A DNA stretch of 14,007 bases from Ga0074130 sp035492055 (GTDB lineage Bacteria > Pseudomonadota > Gammaproteobacteria > Burkholderiales > Rhodocyclaceae). A program made the translations under genes and the position numbers. Shown in pieces: positions 1 through 6,528 of the stretch; positions within the stretch are counted from its first letter, which is position 1, and every line of letters begins with the position of its first letter. Below the pieces are notes generated by a model. The model did not search any database. It saw nothing but the letters and a program-made list of their open reading frames with translations, and was not told the origin of the DNA. The DNA is taken from contig DATJJR010000004.1 of NCBI GenBank assembly GCA_035492055.1, forward strand, positions 1-14,007, given 5' to 3'.

Positions 1-1
1 G

Positions 2-646
2 ATCCTCGATATTTTTTCGTGCGATCACGGTCGCGTTTCCGTGCTTGCGCGTGGCGCACGTCGACCGCGATCAGCCATGCGTGGCGTGTTGCTTGGCTTC
101 CAGCCGCTTGAGTTGGGGTGGTTCGGTGGCGGCGAAGTGAAAACGCTGGCGAAGGCCGAATGGCTCGGCGGTGTACCGTTGCTGCAAGGGCGCTGTCTGT
201 TGCTTGGCTACTACCTCAATGAGTTGTTACTCAAGCTATTGCCGCGCGAAGATGCCCATCCAACTTTGTTTACCGCGTATGCACAGGCATTGAGTGCCTT
301 GGCACGCGGTGCTGATGATGCGCCGGAGTTGCGTCGTTTCGAGAAAACCTTGCTCAAGGAGCTGGGTTACGGTTTGTCCCTCGCGCATGAGGCGAATGAC
401 GGTCGACCGGTCGAAGCGTCGCGCGAATATCTGTATCTTGTCGAGCGTGGGCCGGTGCTGGCAAATGGTCGAGAGGGTGTACCGCCCATCCGTGGAAAAA
501 CGTTGCTGGATCTTGCGGCCGACGATTACAGTGATCCGCGCACGTTGAACGAAAGCAAGCTGCTGATGCGGCAATTGTTCAATCACTATCTCAGTGGGCA
601 AACGCTGCAATCGCGCCGCGTTTTCGTTGAATTGCAGGAGCTTTGA
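2..646 (+). CDS. recO: DNA repair protein RecO, 5'-truncated by the window edge
   Basis: RecO is the recombination mediator that works with RecR to load RecA onto SSB-coated single-stranded DNA in the RecF pathway. The reading frame is open from base 2, so the true start lies upstream; a GTG at 41 lies in frame but falls inside the OB-fold and is not the start. About 214 residues are present, and family members have about 240, so only some 20-40 N-terminal residues are missing. Visible family features are the OB-fold strand with DHGRVSVLARGARRPRSA followed by FQPLEL, and the helical domain with YYLNELLLKLLPREDAHP. I see no zinc-binding cysteine cluster, as in other proteobacterial RecO proteins. 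The stop TGA at 644-646 abuts the pdxJ ATG with no gap, so the two are surely cotranscribed. The order recO-pdxJ-acpS is classic for beta- and gammaproteobacteria. Confidence 0.95.
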   Translation: MLDIFSCDHGRVSVLARGARRPRSAMRGVLLGFQPLELGWFGGGEVKTLAKAEWLGGVPLLQGRCLLLGYYLNELLLKLLPREDAHPTLFTAYAQALSALARGADDAPELRRFEKTLLKELGYGLSLAHEANDGRPVEASREYLYLVERGPVLANGREGVPPIRGKTLLDLAADDYSDPRTLNESKLLMRQLFNHYLSGQTLQSRRVFVELQEL

Positions 647-1396
647 ATGTTTGCAACCACGGCCCTTTCGGTCAATGTGAACAAGGTTGCGCTGCTGCGC
701 AATTCGCGTCATCTCGACATTCCCGACGTTGTTCATGCAGCCAGGCTCTGTCTGCAGGCCGGTGCCCAAGGCATCACCGTGCATCCACGTCCTGACGAGC
801 GTCATATTCGTGCCGCCGATGTATATGCGCTTGCCACGTTGATGAAGCAATGGCCGCAGGCTGAATTCAACATCGAGGGGAACCCTTTTCATAACCTCAT
901 GGGATTTGTGCGCGAGGTGCGACCGAAACAATGCACTTTCGTGCCGGACAGCGAAGGGCAATTTACGTCCGACCATGGCTGGAATCTCGCCGTTGACAGC
1001 GAACGTCTGAAACCATTGATTGATGAATGCCACCAACTCGGCGTTCGCGTCAGCCTGTTCATGGATGCAGATGCCGACAACATGGTGCGCGCCAAAGCCA
1101 TTGGTGCAGATCGTGTCGAGCTGTACACCGAGCCGTATGCGGCTGCCCACGGTACATTGCAACAGGCCGAACAACTCGTGCGCTTTTCCGTTGCTGCACA
1201 AGCCGCCCACGGCGTCGGGCTGGGCGTGAACGCCGGGCACGATCTGAGCCGCAGCAACCTTGCCGATTTCCTGAAGGCCGTGCCGCATGTGGGTGAGGTG
1301 TCCATCGGTCATGCACTCATCGGCGATGCGCTTGAATTTGGTTACGCTGAAACGGTAAAGCGTTATCTCGCTTGCATTGCCGAGGCTGCGAAATGA
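647..1396 (+). CDS. pdxJ: Pyridoxine 5'-phosphate synthase PdxJ (variant subfamily)
   Basis: PdxJ condenses 1-deoxy-D-xylulose 5-phosphate with 3-amino-2-oxopropyl phosphate to give pyridoxine 5'-phosphate, the last ring-closing step of DXP-dependent vitamin B6 synthesis in the cytosol. The 249-residue product has the TIM-barrel family length. Visible elements are the first strand SVNVNKVALLRNSR (residues 8-21), the phosphate/substrate loop HPRPDERHIR (46-55), the catalytic Glu in NIEGNP (Glu77), and NAGHDL with His198 before the final strands ending in IGHALIGDAL. The canonical first-strand motif is N-I-D-H; here Asp and His are replaced by Asn12 and Lys13, the pattern I recall from Xanthomonas and Bacteroidetes. 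The ATG at 647 follows AGGAG at 636-640 with six-base spacing. The stop overlaps the acpS start by four bases (ATGA), implying translational coupling. Confidence 0.95.
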   Translation: MFATTALSVNVNKVALLRNSRHLDIPDVVHAARLCLQAGAQGITVHPRPDERHIRAADVYALATLMKQWPQAEFNIEGNPFHNLMGFVREVRPKQCTFVPDSEGQFTSDHGWNLAVDSERLKPLIDECHQLGVRVSLFMDADADNMVRAKAIGADRVELYTEPYAAAHGTLQQAEQLVRFSVAAQAAHGVGLGVNAGHDLSRSNLADFLKAVPHVGEVSIGHALIGDALEFGYAETVKRYLACIAEAAK

Positions 1397-1773
1397 TTTA
1401 TGGCGTTGGCACCGATATCGCTTCGGTGGCACGGCTGACCGCGCTGTACGAGCGTCATGGCGAACGTGCGCTGGAAAAAATCCTGGCACCCGAAGAGATG
1501 ACACGCTGCCTTGCAGTCAACGATCCGGGCCGCTATCTCGCGAAAAGATTTGCCGCCAAGGAAGCGCTCTCAAAAGCGCTGGGCACCGGCATTCGGGCAC
1601 CGGCGTTGATGCCGGCGATGATTGTGGCGAACGACGAACTCGGCAAACCCTATTTCACCTTCGCATCCGAATTGGCTGCCTACATGCAGGCACGCAAACT
1701 CGTTGCGCATCTTTCCATTAGCGACGAGAAGGAATTTACGGTCGCCTTCGTTGTGCTGGAAACCACTGAATAA
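1393..1773 (+). CDS. acpS: Holo-[acyl-carrier-protein] synthase AcpS
   Basis: AcpS transfers the 4'-phosphopantetheine arm from coenzyme A to the conserved serine of apo-ACP, activating it for fatty acid synthesis. It normally acts as a cytosolic trimer. The product is 126 residues, the normal size. The two Mg-binding sites are present: Asp8 in the opening GVGTDIASVARL and Glu57 in KRFAAKEALSKALGTGI (about 51-67). The start is the ATG at 1393, which overlaps the pdxJ stop as ATGA and has GAGG at 1382-1385. An in-frame upstream ATG at 1372 would add seven unrelated residues inside pdxJ and is not favoured. Its position after pdxJ is typical of proteobacteria. Nothing is missing or broken. Confidence 0.96.
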   Translation: MIYGVGTDIASVARLTALYERHGERALEKILAPEEMTRCLAVNDPGRYLAKRFAAKEALSKALGTGIRAPALMPAMIVANDELGKPYFTFASELAAYMQARKLVAHLSISDEKEFTVAFVVLETTE

Positions 1774-1783
1774 GCAGATGCAT

Positions 1784-2791
1784 ATGAAGACACTTCCGCT
1801 TGGTCCGGCGATGATCGACATCGCGGGTAAAGAACTGAGCGATCTCGATCGTGAACGCCTTTGCCATCCACTTGTCGGCGGCATTATCCTGTTCACGCGC
1901 AACTATGCTTCACGCGAGCAACTGACAAAACTGTGCACAGAAATTCATGCACTGCGCGAACCGCGCTTGTTGATTGCCGTTGATCATGAAGGCGGACGCG
2001 TACAGCGCTTCCGCGAAGGCTTTGCGCGCCTGCCGGCGATGCGCAAGCTTGGCGAGCTGCATGCAATGAATATGGCTGCTGCATTGGTACTCGCAAAGGC
2101 CGTGGGTTATGTGCTGGCGACCGAGTTGCGTGAGTGCGGTGTCGATTTCTCTTTCACCCCGGTGCTCGACCTTGATTATGGACAGAGCAGCGTCATTGGT
2201 GATCGATCCTTCGGTCGCGATCCTGCGGTTGTTGCCGAGCTTGCCAATGCCTTGATCGACGGTTTACACGCGGCCGGAATGAAGTCCTGTGGCAAGCACT
2301 TTCCGGGGCATGGTCATGTCGCCGCTGATTCGCATGTGGCGATTCCGGTAGATGAGCGCAGCCTGTCCGAAATCGAAGAGGACATCGCTGCATTCCGTAC
2401 CGCGCGTGTCGATGCGATCATGCCCGCACACGTGATCTATCCGGCCGTGGATTCACGGCCTGCTGGTTTTTCACCGGTGTGGCTCAAGATGCTGCGCGAA
2501 AGCTTGGGCTTTAACGGCGTCATCTTCAGCGATGATCTATCGATGGAGGGCGCCAGTGTGGCCGGTGGCATTATCGACAAGGCGAATGCCGCGTGGAGCG
2601 CCGGTTGCGACATGCTGCTTGTGTGCAACTCGCCCGAAGCGGCGGGTCAATTGCTTGCTGAATGGAAGCCTGCGTTTGATTCAGTGCGCAGCGCGCGCGT
2701 AGAAGCACTGTTGCCAACGACGACTATCGCCACCAGCGACTATCAAAACGCGCTGGCGACGATGCAGGCTGCGCTTACTTCGCTGGCTTGA
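1784..2791 (+). CDS. nagZ: Beta-N-acetylhexosaminidase NagZ (GH3)
   Basis: NagZ removes N-acetylglucosamine from the 1,6-anhydro-muropeptides released during peptidoglycan turnover. It acts in the cytosol in cell-wall recycling, and its products can signal to AmpR-type beta-lactamase regulators. The 335-residue length fits the family. The signature KHFPGHG is at residues 171-177, followed by the mobile acid/base loop with the Asp-Ser-His triplet at 182-184. The nucleophile is Asp250 in IFSDDLSMEGA. The substrate-binding stretch AVDHEGGRVQRFR lies near residue 66. There are in-frame ATGs at 1778 and 1784; neither has a strong Shine-Dalgarno, and 1784 gives MKTLPLGPAMIDIAG, closest to the usual N-terminus. 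It follows acpS by ten bases and is probably the last gene of the operon. Its last 17 bases overlap the convergent HlyD-family gene. Confidence 0.95.
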   Translation: MKTLPLGPAMIDIAGKELSDLDRERLCHPLVGGIILFTRNYASREQLTKLCTEIHALREPRLLIAVDHEGGRVQRFREGFARLPAMRKLGELHAMNMAAALVLAKAVGYVLATELRECGVDFSFTPVLDLDYGQSSVIGDRSFGRDPAVVAELANALIDGLHAAGMKSCGKHFPGHGHVAADSHVAIPVDERSLSEIEEDIAAFRTARVDAIMPAHVIYPAVDSRPAGFSPVWLKMLRESLGFNGVIFSDDLSMEGASVAGGIIDKANAAWSAGCDMLLVCNSPEAAGQLLAEWKPAFDSVRSARVEALLPTTTIATSDYQNALATMQAALTSLA

Positions 2792-3641
2792 CCACGACGG
2801 TACATGTCATGCCGGCTGCGAGTCGGTGGTCGGCTGGCAAATCATCGAAGCGGATACGCACTGGAATCCGCTGTGCCAGACGCACCCAATTGAACGTAGG
2901 ATTCACGTCGGCCAGCAGTTCACGGCCGGTGGCTGCGTCACGATCGGTGATGCCGCGTGCAATGCTTTCGACGTGTCCCTTCAGATCAGGCAACCCGCTG
3001 AGGAAGTGCAGTTCGGCCACATCACCAACCTTGATGTTCGGCAATTTGGTTTCCTCGAAATAGGCATCGACGTAGAAGGAGTTGCTGTCGATGATGGCCA
3101 GGCGAGCCGCACCCGCTGTCGCAAAATCACCCACGAAGACATGCAGATTGGTGACATAACCGTCGGCAGGCGCGCGAATGTCGGTACGTTCAAGATTCAG
3201 TTTCGCCGTGGCGAGTGCTGCTTGTGCGGCCTGATATTTGGCAACGGCGATACTGGCCAGTGAGTCGGCGGATTCGCGGTTTTCGCTGGTGACAATGGCA
3301 TTGTCCAGCCCGGCACGGCGGGCAGCTTCGCGGCCACGCATGATCTTGTCGGCATTCTGTGCCGCCAGCGCAGCTTCGGCTTGCGCAAGCGCATCGGCAT
3401 AACGGCTCTTGTCGATGCTGAACAGGACATCGCCTTTATGCACGAACTGGTTGTCATGTACCGCCACGCCGGTAACGATGCCCGATACGTCGGGCGCGAT
3501 GTTGATGACGTTGGCCTTGACGCGGCCATCGCGCGTCCAAGGCGCGTACATGTTGTCATCCCATAGATATTTTCCAAATAACAAGGCGACGATCACGACC
3601 GCAGCGGTGATGGCGTAGCGTGTCCAGGGAGCGTTCTTCAT
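2775..3641 (-). CDS. HlyD/AaeA-like periplasmic adaptor of an efflux pump
   Basis: This membrane fusion protein would link the inner-membrane FUSC pump to the outer-membrane channel encoded upstream in the same operon. The 288-residue product has one N-terminal membrane anchor (about residues 9-27), then MYAPWTRDGRVKANVINI, a hallmark of AaeA-type adaptors. Next come the first half of a lipoyl domain (APDVSGIV to KGDVLFSID), a short alpha-helical hairpin rich in Ala/Gln (about 85-165), the second lipoyl half (DIRAPADGYVTNL), and a beta-barrel ending in AGMTCTVVV. The start is the ATG at 3641; an in-frame TTG at 3656 would add MIGIL without a better ribosome-binding site. It is the last gene of the efflux operon, 40 bases after the DUF1656 gene. 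In E. coli, AaeA/AaeB exports hydroxybenzoic acids; the substrate here is not known from sequence. Confidence 0.9.
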   Translation of the reverse strand: MKNAPWTRYAITAAVVIVALLFGKYLWDDNMYAPWTRDGRVKANVINIAPDVSGIVTGVAVHDNQFVHKGDVLFSIDKSRYADALAQAEAALAAQNADKIMRGREAARRAGLDNAIVTSENRESADSLASIAVAKYQAAQAALATAKLNLERTDIRAPADGYVTNLHVFVGDFATAGAARLAIIDSNSFYVDAYFEETKLPNIKVGDVAELHFLSGLPDLKGHVESIARGITDRDAATGRELLADVNPTFNWVRLAQRIPVRIRFDDLPADHRLAAGMTCTVVVKPAK

Positions 3642-3681
3642 GAGGATTCCGATCAATGAATCAAAGCGTCAATGAATAAAA

Positions 3682-3882
3682 TCAGTGGATCAAAAGGAAA
3701 CTGAGTCCACCCCAGACGCAGGCGAATAGGGCGGCGCGAAACAGGGCGGAATGCCAGACATGGCGATATACGCCGTAATGACTGCACAGCCAGTCAACGC
3801 CGTATTGCACGGCGACAGCGAGAAGGCCGATCAGCAACAGGCCCGGCACGAGTACGCCGAAAATTTCGACTTCACGTGGCAT
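3682..3882 (-). CDS. DUF1656 / AaeX-like small inner-membrane protein
   Basis: A 66-residue hydrophobic protein of the DUF1656 (AaeX) family, found beside FUSC and HlyD genes in aromatic-acid efflux operons. Its exact role is unknown, though it is thought to belong to the inner-membrane part of the pump. It opens with MPREVEIFGVLVPGLLL, the family signature, has a first membrane segment at about residues 8-28, a short polar loop containing HYGVYRHVWH, and a second segment at about 43-65. The start at 3882 is preferred over longer in-frame options because AAGGAG lies seven bases upstream and the family motif begins exactly there. The gene overlaps the 3' end of the FUSC gene by 11 bases, so coupling is likely. 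Confidence 0.88.
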   Translation of the reverse strand: MPREVEIFGVLVPGLLLIGLLAVAVQYGVDWLCSHYGVYRHVWHSALFRAALFACVWGGLSFLLIH

Positions 3883-6028
3883 GCGGCATCTCCTTGAAAA
3901 TGGCGTGAGGATCATCATCCAGCGCTTCATCGAGCAGGCTGGTGCGAATCAGGTGCAGGTTGCTTTGCAGGCGTTGTGCGTTCGGCAATGTAGCGCATGC
4001 GCTTATGGCGATATCGATGGCGTCGGCTGTGGCGTAACGGCTTTTTGCATTCGGTTCGCGGAACCATGTGGCAAGGCTGTCGATGACATTGGAAAGCGTT
4101 GTCATTGCGGCGCCTTGCGGCACGTACTGCACGTGTGTGCGGAGAGCAATCAGGGCATGACCGATTTCAAGCAATGTCATGGCCTGGCTGACGATGCTGC
4201 GTTTCGTTTCATCAAAACCGCCAGCCGCCGCATTCAACTGACTGAGCAGATCGCGCATGCGATTTTCGAATTCGTGGCGCAAGTGTGGCGATGTGTCGGT
4301 GCAAGCCATTTCGGCCTCGTGCCAAAGCGCTGCATGCACATGCCGGCGCGAACCAGGGCGATGCTCTGGCAGGATGATGGTGAACATCAAGCCGGCAATT
4401 GCGACACCGGAAATTTGCGCCATTGAATCATTGATGAAATTACTCACGTCGAAGCGCATCACGTTTTCCGGTGCGACCATCTGCGCGAACATCAGGCAAA
4501 AACCGGTACCGACGCCAGCCAGGCTAGGTACGGCAATCATGTACACGCCGATGGCGATGAAAGGCAGCATGCCGAGCACCAGTGCGATAAAACCTTCGGA
4601 CTGATTGAGCACGAGAAAGGCGCAGATGAAGGCTAGCGGCGCAGCGATGAGGAAGCCTTTCATGATCGGTTGAATCACACGCTCTGGCGCGGGTGCTGAT
4701 GCTGCAAGACCACAAAACACGGTTGTCATCAGCACGGCGTTGATGGCGCTTTGCCAATTCAGTGCATACCAGGCGAAAGCGATGATGAGAAGCGCGAGCA
4801 TGTTGCGCAGACCGGCCGCGAGCGAGAGCATCGGCGGCGTACTGGCGCTGTAGCTGGGCGGCAGGCGTTTGGCTTCCACGTCATTCGCATTGTTGTTCGG
4901 CAACTCGACATAGATGGCGACGAGCGCCCGGCATTCATCGGCAAAGCGTTCGAAGAGTTCAATCGCCGTATCGAGATCGAGGCGCTGGGATTCGTCCGCT
5001 TGCTGTGATTCGGCTTGTGCTGCGTATGCATTACGCACATGGGCAATCATTGCTGGCAGGTTTTGCAGCAGGTCTTCGAGTCGACTACGCGTGATGGCGG
5101 CTTCGATGGCGGTGCGCGCCGGTCCGTCGCCAACGAGCATCATGTCGGCGAAGCGGTTGAACAGCGGTTGCATGAGCTCGGGTATCGGCGACGCAACGCG
5201 ATTGCGCATGCGTTCCATCAATTGATGCAAGGTGTGGAAGGTGGTCAGGGCTGCCATCGTGGCAACGTTGAAGGCATGCAAGCGGCGGCTGCGCAGTCGA
5301 ATCTCGCCCGCTTCCATGACGGCCGCCGAACGTTCCGATTCAAGCCCGGCAACATCGGCGGCAAAGCGTAGATGGCGCGATTCGAGATCGGCGCGCGAGA
5401 GCTGGTGTTCCAGTGTGGCGCGACACATCGTGGCGAAATCGAAATACAGCGCGCGTACTTTTTGCACGAGCAGGTTGCTGCGATGCACGGGAAACAACAC
5501 ATCGTTAATCAATGCATAACAAAGAATGCCGAGCGAGATTTCGGTGACGCGCGCAACGGCGTTGTCAAAGATGTCGAGCGGCCGATTGAGCGCCGGCAGG
5601 GCGATCAGGCAAGCGGTATAACCTGCCAGCACGAATCCGTAGGACTTGGCGTTGCGCATGCGCGCGGCACCTGCGGTGCAAAGGAATGCCCAGATGGCCA
5701 GCGCGAGAAAAAGCAGGCGGGCTTGTTGCGGAAACAGCCCCATGAAGGTCAGCGCCGCGATGCAGCCGACCAGCGTGCCGATCATTCGATAGACGCTTTT
5801 TTCAAGCGCTTGACCGCTGCTCGGCAGCGCGACGATGAACACAGTCAGCATGGCGCTGCGTGGTGATTCGAAACCCAGTCGAAATGCAATCCACAAGGCA
5901 AGAAATGCAGCCAGCAGGGTTTTTGCAACAAACAGCCAGCGCGGCAGCTCGTGCACTTTCCAGTCGACAAGCGCGTCGCGCAAGCGACTGACGGCGCCGA
6001 CGGCAGATGCGTTTGCGATGTCGCTCAT
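3872..6028 (-). CDS. FUSC-family (AaeB / fusaric acid resistance) inner-membrane efflux transporter
   Basis: This is the predicted inner-membrane pump of the tripartite exporter, in the family that includes E. coli AaeB (hydroxybenzoate efflux) and fusaric acid resistance proteins. The 718-residue product shows the family's two-block layout. An N-terminal block of about six membrane segments (roughly residues 32-180) is followed by a long soluble helical region (about 185-400), a second membrane block (about 405-555), and a cytosolic helical tail to the end. The ATG at 6028 lies eight bases after the marR stop; its Shine-Dalgarno (AGGCGG) overlaps that TAG stop, suggesting coupled translation. 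Such pumps are thought to be proton-driven. The substrate cannot be read from sequence; an aromatic or weak organic acid is the family-based guess. The frame is intact. Confidence 0.92.
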   Translation of the reverse strand: MSDIANASAVGAVSRLRDALVDWKVHELPRWLFVAKTLLAAFLALWIAFRLGFESPRSAMLTVFIVALPSSGQALEKSVYRMIGTLVGCIAALTFMGLFPQQARLLFLALAIWAFLCTAGAARMRNAKSYGFVLAGYTACLIALPALNRPLDIFDNAVARVTEISLGILCYALINDVLFPVHRSNLLVQKVRALYFDFATMCRATLEHQLSRADLESRHLRFAADVAGLESERSAAVMEAGEIRLRSRRLHAFNVATMAALTTFHTLHQLMERMRNRVASPIPELMQPLFNRFADMMLVGDGPARTAIEAAITRSRLEDLLQNLPAMIAHVRNAYAAQAESQQADESQRLDLDTAIELFERFADECRALVAIYVELPNNNANDVEAKRLPPSYSASTPPMLSLAAGLRNMLALLIIAFAWYALNWQSAINAVLMTTVFCGLAASAPAPERVIQPIMKGFLIAAPLAFICAFLVLNQSEGFIALVLGMLPFIAIGVYMIAVPSLAGVGTGFCLMFAQMVAPENVMRFDVSNFINDSMAQISGVAIAGLMFTIILPEHRPGSRRHVHAALWHEAEMACTDTSPHLRHEFENRMRDLLSQLNAAAGGFDETKRSIVSQAMTLLEIGHALIALRTHVQYVPQGAAMTTLSNVIDSLATWFREPNAKSRYATADAIDIAISACATLPNAQRLQSNLHLIRTSLLDEALDDDPHAIFKEMPHAT

Positions 6029-6036
6029 GTGGCCGC

Positions 6037-6528
6037 CTAGTCTTCCAGGTTGTCGAGTTGGTGATGCAGCATTTGCTCATGCTTTTGCAACGATGCATCG
6101 TCTATGCCTGCGTACGTTTGCGCGACGATGGCCCAGTATTCGGGTGACAACATTTCGACCATGTTGCGGCCGGCTTCGGTGAGCGTGATGACGACGCCGC
6201 GCCGATCGTTATCGCTGCTGCGACGATCAATCAGGCCGCGCGCTGCGAGCTCGTTGCAGATACGCGTCATGTTGGCTGGTTTTTCGGAACAGGCTTCACC
6301 GAGTTCCGAGGCGCGCTGGGTTTCGGTTTCAGAACCGTACAGCACCATCAGCGCGGTATAGCCGACGGTCGTCATCTCGTATTCCTTGAGTGCTGCGCTG
6401 AGCTTGTCCTGCACACGCTTTTGCACGTGGTAAGCAAGGCGACTCAATGTCACCATTTGCACCGGGTATTCCGGCATGCGCTCCTTGCAGCGTGCGATGC
6501 GTCGCGCAGTCGAATCGAAAGCGCTCAT
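6037..6528 (-). CDS. MarR-family transcriptional regulator, EmrR/MprA-like
   Basis: A 163-residue winged-helix regulator that probably represses this efflux operon and releases DNA when an aromatic or acidic ligand binds. The helix-turn-helix region spans about residues 54-97 (ASELGEACSEKPANMTRICNELAARGLI). It is followed by the wing with the family hallmark DRRSSDNDRRGVVITLTEAG (about 101-120). The N-terminal helix with RMPEYPVQMVTLSRLAYHVQ resembles EmrR/MprA, which controls the EmrAB pump in E. coli. The start ATG at 6528 overlaps the stop of the preceding channel gene by four bases (ATGA) and has AAAGGAAC upstream. Being second in the operon, it would be made in step with the pump and could regulate itself. 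Candidate binding sites lie upstream of the operon at 8001-8052. The ligand is unknown. Confidence 0.92.
   Translation of the reverse strand: MSAFDSTARRIARCKERMPEYPVQMVTLSRLAYHVQKRVQDKLSAALKEYEMTTVGYTALMVLYGSETETQRASELGEACSEKPANMTRICNELAARGLIDRRSSDNDRRGVVITLTEAGRNMVEMLSPEYWAIVAQTYAGIDDASLQKHEQMLHHQLDNLED

Noticed and set aside
236..1504. 422-codon open frame on the - strand across recO, pdxJ and acpS
   Set aside because: It lies antisense to three recognised genes and its product (many Arg, His, Cys) resembles no family I know. Codon bias in the real genes keeps this frame free of stops.
2792..2850. GC-rich inverted segments just after nagZ as a terminator
   Set aside because: Pairing is imperfect, there is no T-run, and the region is coding sequence of the convergent adaptor gene.
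3883..3930. Longer N-terminus for the DUF1656 protein
   Set aside because: The extension lies within the FUSC gene, and the family starts at MPREVEIF, where AAGGAG is correctly spaced.
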